Source: Tetragonia tetragonoides (lineage: Eukaryota > Streptophyta > Magnoliopsida > Caryophyllales > Aizoaceae). Taken from it: DNA of 64,000 bases. The notes beneath the pieces are model-generated. The model had not been told where the DNA came from. It saw only the letters and a list, made by a program, of their open reading frames with translations, and ran no database searches. Below, piece by piece: positions 23,007 through 34,333 of this stretch (its first letter is position 1; each line of letters opens with the position of its first letter). The stretch is from assembly GCA_038025085.1 (NCBI GenBank), contig CM076144.1, forward strand, positions 34,501,501-34,565,500, given 5' to 3'. The translations under genes were made by a program, and so were the position numbers.

Positions 23007-24977
23007 CACTACAAAATGGGAATTAAAGTAACATGTTCTTGAATCCTTGTTTTAGAACTTCCAACAAACCGGACTACTGAAAGTTGTGAAGAAAATGAAC
23101 AATTTTACAACAAAAAGTATCAAAGATAACAATCAAAAATTATTGTCTAATATCAAAAAAGTGTTGCCTTGAGTCTAAGGCAACAGACCTAGTGCGTTGC
23201 ATTTGCTTGCATTGCCTTTTCCAAATGCAACAGTTTATGCATAATAGGCAACGGTTTCTAAAGATAAACCTAAAATGTACATTAGTCAACGGTTTTACAA
23301 ATGCAACAGTCTACTACCATTGCCAATTAAAAATTAATTCATGCGTATACCAACCAACCCGTCCTTCCTCTTCCAAGAACTTTTACTACTATACATAATT
23401 TTTTTTTTTTTTTGAATGAACTATACACAATTAATACCTCTCAAAGTAATGCCCATGTGACGCTGATGGGATTCGAACCTGCAACCAAGTGTAACTAACT
23501 TCAAGAAATGACTCATCAACCATCAAGCTAATTTTTGTTTCATGTCAAGTTTTTGTTATTAATTTATTTAGTACATATTTTTAACTTACGAATTTCAATT
23601 CCTTTATCTTTTTTTCTTCTTTTTGTTTTGGGTAGAATCTTATTACCTTCAATAGTTCACCTTTTCCCCAATAACATATTTTGCAACAAGTGTAACCGAG
23701 TTTTTTTTTTAATTGATTTAGATTGTCCTTGTGGTGTATGGAGTACATTGAAAATCAAGTGGACACCTAGATTATTGACATTCATATTCTATTTTGAGAT
23801 TTGTTTTATTTTAAAGGTCAAAATTGACATTATCTAAATTCAAAGTTTCCTTTCTATATAGTACATAGTTGTATTTTTCTACGTATAACGAGTATTCTCC
23901 AAACAACCTCGTTACTAGGTTTTATTTATGCAACTAACTATTTTGTCAATATATTCTAAAGCACGAGTGTGTGTCTTCTCTGGGTTTTAACACTCCCCCA
24001 CCCCCAAACACACACTGAGTTTAATGGTAGTGTTGACGCACTTAATGATGAGTTTATTTATTTATTATCTACTACTACGACTACAATTGAAATGAACAAC
24101 GAAATAGTTGTGTTTTCTCAATAAATTTTAAAATTCTTTCTATTTTAATTGAAACTTTTTTGATGAGTTAAAGACATGTCATGTTTTTATTCTAAATTTG
24201 TCTTAATGAATTCAATCACCTCTTTTAGTTTTACATACCCCTAGAAAAACTGATTTGATTTCTAATAATATTCTAAAATAAAACTAAGTAATCCTTAATT
24301 AAGCGCGTCGACTCACTAACCGTTTTAAACAAATTATTGTGTATTAAAATTGGAGAATGATAACCAATAAGTGGTTGATGTGAGTGGTTCAACACTCTTA
24401 TCCCTTAAATAAGGTCGAAGGTTCGAATCTTGTAAATGGGAATACTACCTGAATCCGATGACACAATTTTTATGAACTGAATTTAAGTAAAATTAAGGTG
24501 AATCAAACAGAGCCTTAGTGGGAGCACTATACCCTATCGTGGGCCGACCCAATGCGAACATAATTAGCCTTGACCCAAAGGATTTAGATGAACCTGTAAA
24601 TAGACCTTATTATCCAAATAGGTTAGTCACCCACTGAGTTAATAAAACATTTTCCATTAAAATTTTAACTTTTTATATAATTATTTAAGGTTATTCTGTT
24701 GTCTGTGAAATTTCCAATGCAAATATTTTAGGACGGAGGAATTACCAATTGGGTGGACGGCACCGGCCTGAATAAAATACTCCAGTTTGCAGCGCGTTGT
24801 ATGTCATGTGAATTAATCAAGCATTGACATGCATTACTATTAAATTGTAAGCCCAGGCGGCCAATCCTAACCATGCGACTGTATCCCCAATCCTACGGAA
24901 AATAACCATGCCCATTTTTCTTGTAACTAGTATTATATTGTTCTTCAAGTTTTTGAGCCATCAGACATTTTGTAGTG
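23007..24977. mobile_element. Possible CACTA-type non-autonomous element
   Basis: CACTACAAAATG at 23007-23018 is matched by its complement CATTTTGTAGTG at 24966-24977. The left subterminal part (about 23160-23320) has repeated GGCAAC/GCAACAG/CAACGGTTT motifs in both orientations, as in CACTA elements. No 3-bp target duplication (CCT versus TTT) and no coding were found. The right subterminal part lacks the motif, so the pairing could be fortuitous. The interval also contains a T-rich run and a degenerate SINE copy. Confidence 0.35.
24365..24605 (+). repeat. SINE copy A (degenerate, interrupted)
   Basis: Shares 'caataagtggttgatgtgag', 'cactcttatcccttaa', 'taaggtcgaaggttcgaat' (B-box-like) and a 3' part with 'gggccgacccaatgcgaacat' with the SINE at 50412-50636. 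About 24474-24516 is an inserted end of the Tourist-like MITE seen at 35646 and 63417. No poly(A) remains. Confidence 0.65.
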
Positions 24978-25694
24978 TTTTTCCTTTTTTCTGAAAATCA
25001 GAAATAATCATATTCAAAAGGTATATAGAATTAACATAATGATCTACTCCGTATAAGTCTATCACAAAATCTCTTGTATGAGGCGGTCTCAAGGTGAGGC
25101 CTCTCATACAACTGTATAAGTATGAGGCCTAAAAAATACTGAGATCTAGAGTATTACAATATCTTGTGTGGACTTAGTTCACGATGGACCAAAGATCAAA
25201 TCTTTTTGAAAAATACCTTCCATGTTCTTAAAAGATTTGGACTATATCCTTGATTCACCCTTTTGTCCACGGTGGATTAAGTCCTCACAAGACAAGACGA
25301 GCTACTAGAGCATAAATTTCAATACAAAAATAAGAAATGGGCTAGGCCAATAGGCATTGATGTTACTGGGGTGAAGGGTGGATCTGTTGGGCCGCTCGAG
25401 ATCCAAGTGGTGAAAACAAGACAATTGACAAGTTAACGGGCCATGAAAGATCTAAGCGGTATCCTTTGCCCAGTATGCTTATCTCCAAATCTCCAATAAT
25501 CTAGCTATTCTCATTTGTGCCAGACTGCTACCTTTAATAATTTAGTTTGTTTAATAAGTTGGAGATAATATTTTTGAACTGATTATTGCAAGCAAGATCA
25601 GTACTAATGACCATCTAGCCAACAGCCAAGCATGAATAGAATAGCTAGGGACTAGAGTTTAGCTACAAGATCATTAAGCTTTTGAGCATGTTGC
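24978..25694. other. Intergenic DNA with a small inverted-repeat element
   Basis: About 25162-25300 begins 'cttgtgtggacttagttcac' and ends 'gtggattaagtcctcacaag', complementary arms typical of a MITE. Similar arms occur at 35276-35548. Otherwise no gene seen. Confidence 0.45.
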
Positions 25695-25737
25695 CTACAT
25701 ACATGACATTTTATTATGTATTGATCTTCGAATCATG

Positions 25738-27120
25738 GGAGGGGTCATGGTCTCCGGTGCCCCCTTATACCCCTGGTTTACGTCCTTAGAGATACAAGCA
25801 ACAAAAGAATCCATTTCCAAGCGAGACACACCACCTTGAGCGACCGACACTTTAACCTCGCTCCCTAGCTCTTTAGCCCTTCTCCTCAACTCCACTCCTT
25901 CATCAGTAGTCGTCAACAATCGTCTAACAACATCCGCTATCATACTCGACTTCACGACCTCAGCTCGATCCACCCATTCCCTAACAAGTAGACCGATTTT
26001 AAGCACTCGTGTCACAAGAACAGAGTTCTTAGGCTGATCCGAGGTGCATTGGCCATGCCACAATAGGCACTCCCATGCTAATGCTCTCAATACACGAGCC
26101 CCCCGTAGATGGGTGCGCCAGAATCTCTAGCTGTGGTGCCCAGTCCCTCACCACCAACCCTCGATCTTCATTATTATCATATAACCTGCCTACTTTTTTC
26201 CAACCCGATTGCCAGTTCTCTAATCTGTTCGTCGTTGATTGTCGTAGTTGTTCCGAACGACACGTAGATTACAGATTCCCTCTCCTGTTGATCTAACCAT
26301 TCTAGGCATTTTATGTCTTCCTGATCCGTTTCTGCTTTTCCTGACTTCCACCGGATTCAACTGTCCAACGGCGAAATGCTTTGTTTTAGCCTTAGAAGTT
26401 AGCTTTTCCAGTAGTTCAACATACTTGCCTTCAATTACCCTGCTTGTGTTGTATAGCCTCCCGGATTCGAATCTCGAGTTTAGTTTGGATTGCTTGGCGG
26501 TAACAAAGTCCGCAAATGCGGACGTACTGGTCACTTCAGTAGAAGGAATAATGAGATCATTTAACATCTTCAGCATCAAGCGAAAAAGGTTTCCGATCTC
26601 CGGCTATATAGTACTCCCAAATGGTGAAGAAACGGCTAAAAGCCGAAACAGAACAGAAGGTGTAGGCTTCTGCATTGGGGATAGACTTTATGTCTTGGAC
26701 TACGGAAGACATTAGACTATGATGAATGATAACAAGTCTCCTAAACTTCGTCAAGAGTTCTTGTATGAGTTGGAAAACAGGTTGACGGAGATTGTAAATA
26801 GTAGGGATAACAGATTCGAGGAACGACGAGAAGTTGGGGTTTGTAATTGTAGGGAGTTGGAAGTCATGAAAATGAATGAGATTGGTTCAGTTTATTGGGT
26901 CCAGGTGGTGGAGAAGCCTCGCTTGGCGGTTGTGTGTGGTGGATCCGGTGTAATTGACTGGTATTTGGTAGTAAGAAGCTAGGATATGAGAGAGGTTAAG
27001 GAGCTGGGTTAAATGGCTTTGGGCTGGGAAAGGGACTATGACAACAGCCACTTGAGGAAGATGTTTTTTGAGTTTGAGCTCATTAATATCTTGTTTATGG
27101 TTGCCTAATTGGCCTACCAT
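25738..27120 (-). pseudogene. UDP-glycosyltransferase (zeatin O-glucosyltransferase-like) pseudogene
   Basis: Intronless GT1-family remnant. It starts at 27120; 'VAVVIVPFPAQSHLTQLLNL' is the N-terminal acceptor-side motif, with the usual H. Frame shifts lead to 'VIIHHSLMSSVVQDI', then 'FLYNTSRVIEGKY'-like and 'KHFAVGQLNPVE'. The PSPG box, which binds the UDP-sugar, reads '[16 protein letters not shown]' then '[18 protein letters not shown]'. The usual eight residues containing HCGWN between them are deleted. An extra C near 26046 shifts the frame before '[20 protein letters not shown]'. The C-terminus ends 'MDSFVACISK'. Such enzymes glucosylate cytokinins or other small molecules in the cytosol. 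At least three frameshifts and loss of the core motif make it dead. Confidence 0.8.
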
Positions 27121-27605
27121 TTTGTGCCAAATCTTTGTAGATTGAACCTAATCAAAGCAGTATACAAACCCAAAAAAAGGATTACATATATATTAAGTTA
27201 AGAACTTTGCAAATTGCGATCCATTTGAAGAACAATCTTGCTCAGTGAATGGCAAGTTGATCTCATGTTTATTCATTTGTATGAGAGTTGCTCAATAAAC
27301 TTTGATAGAATAGTTGATATTGTGTAATTAGCACTCTGTCACTTGAAGTTAATTAGTAATTATTACTACTAATACCGATCGAGTCAACGTAATCAACTGA
27401 TCATGTGAGCCTTTGCAAAGCAGTCACAGGACAAAAGAGGGGTAGATGGGAGGAGGGGGTTGAGAGAAATACAAATACTCACTTTCATAATTTTGATATC
27501 CAAGATCAAATTATTTACAATAAATAAAATGGTTAATTTCCCATTAGGACATGATTTACATACATAACATGACAACTTAATTTCTTTTTAAGTACACTCA
27601 AATGC
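27121..27605. other. Intergenic, nothing recognised
   Basis: AT-rich spacer between the glycosyltransferase remnant and the 3' end of the F-box gene; it probably contains that gene's 3' UTR. Confidence 0.4.
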
Positions 27606-28856
27606 CTAATACATAAATGGTAGCATATTTACAGGGGAAACAGGGGAAAGGCTCTCAAAGTACTCATATACATGATAAATGCCATACCATAACCTCCTAT
27701 CTTGTGCCCCTAGCCTTGAGTTACATATCTTCCAGGAGGTCTTTTTCTTACAATTATAGGCAATAATTTCACCAGGAATTGACATTATAACCTTGACAAT
27801 TTTCCCACGACGACCACGGACAACTGATAACACATGACACTGATACCTAAACCGGGGGTTTTGGTAATTAATCTCCTTAGCCATCTTGGGAAATTTGAAT
27901 GCCAAAGCATCTAGCTCGACCTTACATTTGAAGAACCACGCTGAATAATCCTTCTCCATTTCAAAAATTTCATAGTAATGCAACCCTTCCATGGTTAAAA
28001 CACAATGTAAGTACCCTCTTGAGTGGCCAAAGTATTCACAACTGTACTGCTCTTTCCTTGGCAGTTCCGCCATAAAATCTAGCAGCTCATTTTCGACATC
28101 AAAGTACAAACCCCTAGTTGTTCTTTTGTTCCAGTGGACCGCGCCATTCCAATAGAACCCACACGCAAAGTCTATATCGCCAGGGGCAGAAAAGTCGGGG
28201 GCATTAGAAGGTCTCCAAAGTTTGGATTCTGATGAATAAATCACAATTTTGTACTGATCCCCTCCTGTTTTTCTAACACAAATTATCTTGTAGTGTGGTG
28301 ATATTGTGTTATCAAATGCAAGGCTGTAATAAGGAGAGCTAGTAGGAGAAAAATTCCATTGAACCCCACATTGGTCAATCATTTGATTTGGACAGCTAGG
28401 GAGGAGTATTGAGTTTTCATCTTTTGGGTCAAAATGTTCAGTTGTTGGATTGAAAACATAATGTTTTCTCCCAAGGCTACATAACAACAGTCCATTGCAA
28501 GATTGCAAAATCTTGATGTTTCTAACGTTAAACAAGGGGAGAACTGAAGCCTTTGGTCGGTTTTGGCTTAGGGGGATGTACTCTATTTGATTTCCATTAT
28601 CATTACTTTGAACTTTGGGAACCAATAAGAGGCCAGAAAGCAAGGGAGGGTGAAGGAGAGTGTACCTATGTAATAAACGAGGACTCGAGATCAACAAACG
28701 CCATTGCTTGGATACCAAGCTGAACCTTATAAGCGGTTTTGTAGGCAAATGAAGCAAAATGTTGCTTAGAATGTCTTCATTGTGGCCAATGATTTCAGTT
28801 GATGGTGGTTGATTTTGTTGTACGGAAGTACTGTCATCAGCAGTTTGCTGATACAT
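27606..28856 (-). CDS. F-box protein with F-box-associated (FBA) domain
   Basis: Intact single-exon ORF of 416 residues, a usual length for this plant family. The F-box lies at about residues 26-66: 'NEDILSNILLHLPTKPLIRF', then 'SLVSKQWRLLISSPRLL'. It should bind SKP1 in an SCF ubiquitin ligase. The FBA interaction region follows, with 'GLLLVPKVQS', 'ILQSCNGLLLCSLG', 'YKIICVRKTGGDQYKI', 'WRPSNAPDFSAPGDIDFACG', 'YFDVENELLDFMAELPRK' and 'SIPGEIIAYNCKKKTSWKIC'. The target is unknown. The ATG at 28856 is the first in frame and leaves a 20-residue polar N-terminus before the F-box. Partial or broken relatives occur at 7165, 36679 and 40749. No lesion seen; expression unproven. Confidence 0.88.
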   Translation of the reverse strand: MYQQTADDSTSVQQNQPPSTEIIGHNEDILSNILLHLPTKPLIRFSLVSKQWRLLISSPRLLHRYTLLHPPLLSGLLLVPKVQSNDNGNQIEYIPLSQNRPKASVLPLFNVRNIKILQSCNGLLLCSLGRKHYVFNPTTEHFDPKDENSILLPSCPNQMIDQCGVQWNFSPTSSPYYSLAFDNTISPHYKIICVRKTGGDQYKIVIYSSESKLWRPSNAPDFSAPGDIDFACGFYWNGAVHWNKRTTRGLYFDVENELLDFMAELPRKEQYSCEYFGHSRGYLHCVLTMEGLHYYEIFEMEKDYSAWFFKCKVELDALAFKFPKMAKEINYQNPRFRYQCHVLSVVRGRRGKIVKVIMSIPGEIIAYNCKKKTSWKICNSRLGAQDRRLWYGIYHVYEYFESLSPVSPVNMLPFMY

Positions 28857-30561
28857 TTTGGAAAGGTCGTCAGACCCTCGCTTTCCCCCGCCCCTTCTTT
28901 TCCTAGCCGCCGAATTCAGGTTTTATAGAGAAGGAGCTAAAGATTATTTCCTAAACAACAGGAAGAAAATGTCCTGAAGATTATTCTCTTAAGTCAATAC
29001 AGAATTGTTACAAGACTAAATCTTTTTGACTAAATCATTTTGCTTACTTGATGCAGGATGCTGATATCAGCTAGAAAAGCTCTACTGCTGTTTATAGTAT
29101 CTTATTTTTGCCTTCAGAGCAATGAATATTAGTAGTATATAATTTGGTTCAAAGTAAACATCAAATGGTAAAGAATAAGGAAAAAAGTACAGTTCATAAC
29201 CAATTGCAATAGTCAATATAAAATATATATATGCAGCTCATCACAGATGACTTATCAAATTCAGGTGTTCAACACTCAACCATATTATTCATTGATCACT
29301 TGTGCATTTATTAGTATATCTGTAGTATAATTTTTATTGATCACTTGCTTGTTTTAGACTTTTGGATAATGATTAATTAGTAGTCTTAAGTCAATGGCTA
29401 ATAGAGAAGAATTCTTATCCAAACAATGAAACAAAACACTAAGAAAGCAAAAGATAACTAGAAGAAGAAATGTTAGTTAGCTATTATAGCTAAGGAGATT
29501 CTACTTCTCCTAATCCTGTTGATGTTTTCTCCTCAATAATTGTGTAGTTTACTGGTTAATTGCATAAAACGGTAGCCGCTAAGTCGCTAAATAACTTTTC
29601 TTCTTCAGGCATTTATGTATGTCTGACCTCCTCAATCTAATACTAGGACCCAAAGATTATGACTTGGTTGTTGTTGTTTAGTTGTATGACTATAACCCTT
29701 AATGAAGAAAAGTCTTAGCTGATGATACCGATAATCCCATACTAGTTCCAGGTCAAAATCTCTCCTGGACAGCAGGACAGCAGCACTTGGAAAACCCCAT
29801 GACTACAACAAAATGGTCCATTAACCCAACCAGTTTTATCCAGAACATAAGGCCCATCAGAATACAGCAAATCAGCAAGACTAGATATCATTTCTATTGG
29901 TTCAATGTAGTCTTATAGCATTTGTTAATTGTCACTAATGATGAATGCAACTATACAAGGTATGAATTTATTGACTTAACAGATTTACATATCCTAGCTG
30001 ATTTCTTTTTATCTACATTAGGCTCTTGTTTGTTAACATGTAAAGAAACTCTAACTCAATCTAAAACAAAAAGCTGTTGGATAAAGGTCTGATTCTGTTA
30101 TTTTAATGCAGGGTAAAATTTGTAATCTTCTTCATAAGAAGAATTAGCAGCAGAGATCACAGATCAGTTTTAACTTAGCACACAAAGTCTCTGAGTTAGT
30201 ATCAGCTGAAGAACAATCAGCAACTTTTTACATAAGAACCCTGTCTGTCATAATCTGAAACTATATTGCAGATATGCACTAATACTAAAACAATCAGTCA
30301 TTGCCATAAATAAACTGTTCCTGATTGAAAGATTTGGCCTTTACAAATTCTGCCATCTTTACAAATGATTTTGGATCATAATCAAATTCAAATTACAAAC
30401 TTAGCTTGAGATCAGAGGATGAAAATCTGCGTCGATTCTTCGAATACTCTGATCATCTTGCTGCTTGGCCAGCCTCTCTCACAGCTATACTGGCTTGTTT
30501 GAGAAAGGAGTAATAATGAAAGGAAAGAAGTTGGTTATTGTGTGAAAAATAGAACTGCTTT
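28857..30561. other. Intergenic, nothing recognised
   Basis: Mixed AT-rich DNA upstream of the F-box gene and downstream of the small ORF at 30562-30687. No convincing coding, TE termini or tandem array seen. Confidence 0.4.
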
Positions 30562-30687
30562 TCAAGTGCCATATAGCAGGAACGCATAGAAGTTAACATT
30601 TGAGCGCATAGCAGTGTGGTAACAGCCCATTGCAAACATGAAGAATTTGGAGATAAAGGGTACATAGAAATTTGATAGCCGGAACAT
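30562..30687 (-). CDS. Small ORF, 41 residues, paralogue of the ORF at 34334
   Basis: Not a recognised family. It encodes 41 residues: 'MFRLSNFYVPFISKFFMFAM' then 'GCYHTAMRSN' and a hydrophobic tail ending 'YAFLLYGT'. The support is a second ORF 3.8 kb away in the same orientation with the same length and motif order (VP, then AMGCYH, A, SN, YA, LL). The peptide is hydrophobic and aromatic with no charged linker; residues 8-20 could be a short membrane segment. The 5' side has a purine-rich leader ('caaagaaccaaag' before ATG). It could be a small-peptide gene, a short conserved reading frame in a longer transcript, or a relic of a larger gene. Likely real as a conserved frame, function unknown. 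Confidence 0.5.
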   Translation of the reverse strand: MFRLSNFYVPFISKFFMFAMGCYHTAMRSNVNFYAFLLYGT

Positions 30688-31237
30688 CTTTGGTTCTTTG
30701 TTTTCGCTAAGAGAAAGGTTCAGGGATTTGTGAGATCAAATTGGATCAGCTGATTCATTTAATGTAGGGGATTCAGATTCTGCTCTGCAGGTGAATAATG
30801 CAGAAACATACTTATGACTTATGAGCACCACATCATCCTCTTATCCCCCCATTTATGTCCACCTACACATACACCATGCCCTGTATGATGGCCATTAAAG
30901 TGAAAGACAATGAACTAACATATATTTCAATTTCTAATTGTACTGTCTCTTTTTGTAAAGTGGCACTCCTACATAGATATATTCTTGTAACCAAAAAAAT
31001 ATAATCAAAATAGTACTTTTCTTCTCATCAAGAAAGAAGGTGCAAGTGAATGGTGATCAAAGTACCCCCTTACGTCGATGTTTGGACTTTCGTGTTCAAC
31101 AGCAAACATAACCGCGTAAATAATTGTCTCGTCAATGTAACATCACTACACCAACAAGGGGCTAATGGGCTAATATAGTTTCTAAAAGAGTAATGATTTT
31201 TACTGGAAATGAGGACTTGGTTTAGAATTATTTGATG
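30688..31237. other. Intergenic, candidate promoter of the small ORF
   Basis: No gene seen. It would contain the promoter of the minus-strand small ORF. Confidence 0.3.
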
Positions 31238-31245
31238 TGCCTATG

Positions 31246-31641
31246 TAAAGATGGCTTCGTGCCGTGCTCGGACGTGCTTGTGCCGTGCCTCGTGCTTTTT
31301 AACAGTGTCGTGCCGTGCAGTGTTTATAGTTGTCGTGCTTCGTGTCGTGCCGTGGCGTGCCTACTCTTCCCGAAGGTAGGCCCAGGTCGTGCTTGTGTCA
31401 TGCCGTGCTCGTGTCGTGCATCCCGTGCCCATGCTTTTTTCAAATAATATTAAAATTTTCGTTGTGTCGTGCCACGCCGTGTCGTGCTTTCTTTTCAAAA
31501 TCCAGGCCCAGGCCCAGGCCGGGCCTAGGTCATTCGTGCTCGTATTCGTGCGCGTGCTTCCTCCGTGCACATATCGTACCGTGTAAAAGCCGTGCTCGGT
31601 CGTGACGTACCTCGTGCTACCCGTGCCCAGTGCTATCTCTA
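31246..31641. mobile_element. hAT-type non-autonomous element, CGTGC-rich
   Basis: 396 bp with terminal sequences TAAAGATGGC... and ...GATAGC-like complement (right end 'tgctatctcta'), flanked by an exact 8-bp duplication TGCCTATG (31238-31245 and 31642-31649). The interior is dominated by degenerate GTGCCGTGC/CGTGCTCGT units, making it GC-rich against its surroundings. An 8-bp duplication is diagnostic of hAT transposition. There is no real coding; ORFs through it are composition artefacts. Confidence 0.75.
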
Positions 31642-31649
31642 TGCCTATG

Positions 31650-32191
31650 TCTCATAAGAAAAGAGAAACTTCCAAGACAGTAACTGTTACTCAGAAAAGA
31701 TCATTCATGTTGTCCTGTCCGCTATCTTGAAATTTGGGTGAAATTTCAGTTCAATATCCTAAACGTTTTGATTAACATGCCCATGGTTCCCATCATCCCA
31801 TGGTTTGCTTGTCGGTAAACTTTGAGATCTCATTATAAGAGTTGGTAAATTGGCCATGATTGGCTACGAGCTAATGAACCTTTCCTAAATTTGTAGTGAC
31901 TTGTACTGTTGTACTGATCTTTGATGTTTCCACACAAAAAAGAAAAGTTTTCTGTAGCCATTTGTTGTATTTGGGGCTTTGGGCCCAGGAGCAATTCCGT
32001 TCAATTTCTTATGAGTTCTCCAAAACAAAAAAGAAAAGTAATTTATATTTTTTGGCCAGTAGATTTTATGGCACGCGTGCCACCATCAGTCATTAGAGAC
32101 CTTTACAAATTACTCCATTACATGATGAGTTGAATTTTTGTCCAGGCTTATCTTTTCCTTTGGATGACGTGCTTTCATTTTTTATTGCCCA
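31650..32191. other. Intergenic, nothing recognised
   Basis: No gene or element termini seen. Confidence 0.3.
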
Positions 32192-32942
32192 TTTGTTAAG
32201 TAATTCTCAATTGTAAAGATTCTTTTCAGATTCCACCATAATATAGGGATTAAGTTACTTCGGGTGTTCCCATGAACCTTGCCTTGATGTCTCATGAAAA
32301 AGTTAATTGCGAGATATGCGACGCAACGGTTGGAAATTGAATCCGAAACTATAACGTCGATAGATTCTACACTTTTATATTCGGACTTTATCACTGCGCC
32401 ATATATATGCACCGGGGCCAATATAGTACACTTTAAATTTTATTAGCAAATATGACACCATCCGTCTTACAATAATTCTCCGTCTCTCCCTGAAGTGCTA
32501 TTGTTCATCCGTCTCTGAATTGAACATGTAATGATTTTTTTGATGAAAGAAGAAAATCACCACATTTCAGAATTTTAGGATGAAATAAGGCCATTTAATA
32601 TTATATATGGTGCAAAATTGAAATCAATCAATTTAAGGCGAAAATGCAGCCATGATCAGATAACTAATAACAGTACTGTGTAAAAAAAAATTGAATTACA
32701 ATATGTAGTACTATCAGTTAACAGCAGCATCATGTAATTGCAGTATGATCAAAGAGAGGAGATACCAGTGTGGCTTTAAATTCATAAGCAGGGAATAATT
32801 AATTTACCATTTTTCACAAGTTTTAACCTGCCTGACATAATTTGAGGCACATACATAAATTGGGTTTCATCTGATTCAACCCATACCTGGCTATATTTAC
32901 ACAGCAATGTGCACATAAAAATAGAAAACTACGTAAGTAAGT
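32192..32942. repeat. Duplicated segment, copy 1
   Basis: Aligns with 33653-34279: both contain 'tcaattgtaaagat', 'gtgctattgttcatccgtc', 'atgatcagataactaataac', 'gcagtatgatcaaagaga' and, at the end, 'cacagcaatgtgcacataaa'. Copies differ by substitutions and indels (copy 1 is longer). The retrotransposon fragment at 32960-33650 lies between them. Confidence 0.8.
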
Positions 32943-32959
32943 CAAGGTATTTTATTGCG

Positions 32960-33465
32960 AGCTGACAGTGACTTATCTTTAAACGGATAGTGTGACTCAG
33001 ACTTGGCTGCATGTCCCCTCACACGACGATCCTTGACGGGTTGGCCGGTATTCCTTGGTCAATCACCTATCTCATGGAAAACAAAGAAGCAAACTACTGC
33101 CTCAAAGTCTTCCGCTGAAGCAGAATATTGATTCATGGCTGCCATCACTTGTGAGCTTAAGTGGTTGAAAGGTTTGTTATTAAAGTTTGGGTGTTCATCA
33201 TCCTAAAGCTATACCATTGTTTTGTGATAGCCAATCGGCTTTACACATTGCCCGCAATCCTTTTTATCATGAACGCACGAAGCATATTGAAGTTGATTGT
33301 CACTTTGTTCGTGATGCTATTACCGAAGGTCTAATTGCCCCCTCGTATGTTCCTACAACAGTGCAATTGGCTGACTTATTTACAAATGCTCTAGGCAAGA
33401 ATCAGTTCGATCTATTACTCAGCAAGTTGGGCATCATGAACCCCCATGCTGCAACTTGAGGGGGG
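32960..33465 (+). pseudogene. Copia RNase H 3' fragment
   Basis: C-terminal end of a copia polyprotein: broken '[19 protein letters not shown]' and '[13 protein letters not shown]' (then a stop), followed by an open frame 33187-33459 with '[20 protein letters not shown]', '[15 protein letters not shown]' and '[14 protein letters not shown]'. A polypurine tract 'gaggggggtg' precedes the LTR at 33466. Everything upstream of RNase H is missing. It is from a different lineage than the copia element at 18122. Confidence 0.8.
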
Positions 33466-33650
33466 TGTTACGAGATTTCAGGCGTGACTTAAGGAATATT
33501 CGGTTCCGCCTATTTATGGCAAGTTATCATAGAGTTTGATATTGTTTAGGATTGTTTCCATATACTAAAAGATTTGTATAGATACTAGGGCTGTATATAT
33601 ATTCCGTACAAATCAATACAGAAAGCATCTTTTCTGCCTCAAACTTGTCA
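33466..33650 (+). repeat. 3' LTR of the truncated copia element
   Basis: Starts TGTTACGAGATTTCAGG straight after the polypurine tract and ends near 'aaacttgtca'. Contains 'gctgtatatatattcc' (TATA-like). The end is inferred from the TG...CA rule, since there is no 5' LTR for comparison. Confidence 0.6.
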
Positions 33651-33652
33651 TC

Positions 33653-34279
33653 TTTTGTTAATTTTCAATTGTAAAGATCCTTTTCAGATTTCAGATTTCA
33701 GAATAGTATACTTTAAAGGAATCAAACTCCCTCGAGATGTCCCAATGAACCTTGCCCGGACTCAAAAGCTCTCACAGAGGAGTTAATCGCGAGATATGTA
33801 TTTTAATTTAGGAATGGAACCGGGGACTATAGAGTCCCTGAACAATTCTCCTTTTCTCCCTCAAGTGCTATTGTTCATCCGTCTCTGAACATGTAATCAA
33901 TTTTTTCAATGAAAGAAGAAAATCAATACATTTCAAAAAGGAATTTAGGATGATATAAGGCCAATTAATCATGGTGCAAATTGAAATCAATCAATTTAAG
34001 GCAAAAATGCTGCCATGATCAGATAACTAATAACAATATTGTGTAATAAAAAACGAATTACAATATGTAGTAGTAGTTAACAGCAGCATTATGTAATTGC
34101 AGTATGATCAAAGAGAGGAGATATAAGCAGGGGATACTTAATTTACCATTTTTCACATGTTTTACACTTCCTGACATATTTGAGGCACATACATAATTGG
34201 GTTTCATCTGATTCAACCCATACCTGGCTATATTTACACAGCAATGTGCACATAAAAATAGAAAACTACATAAGTAAGT
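33653..34279. repeat. Duplicated segment, copy 2
   Basis: Partner of 32192-32942. It continues directly into the 3' flank of the small ORF at 34334-34462, so copy 2 is in the ancestral position and copy 1 is the partial duplicate. Confidence 0.75.
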
Positions 34280-34333
34280 CCTATATTATGTATGTGCACA
34301 CCTTTTCTACTTCAGATCATATATGGACCATCA

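Noticed and set aside
23440..23480. tRNA T-arm-like 'gggattcgaacctgc'
   Set aside because: No other tRNA arms are present around it; probably a decayed SINE B box or chance.
26248..26982. Plus-strand ORFs of 155 and 87 codons
   Set aside because: Antisense to the glycosyltransferase pseudogene, whose family motifs lie on the minus strand.
30453..30665. 70-codon minus-strand ORF starting at 30665
   Set aside because: It overlaps the 41-codon ORF in another frame, and only the 41-codon frame is conserved with the copy at 34334.
31232..31605. Cysteine/arginine-rich ORFs
   Set aside because: Created by CGTGC repeats of a hAT element whose ends and target duplication are clear.
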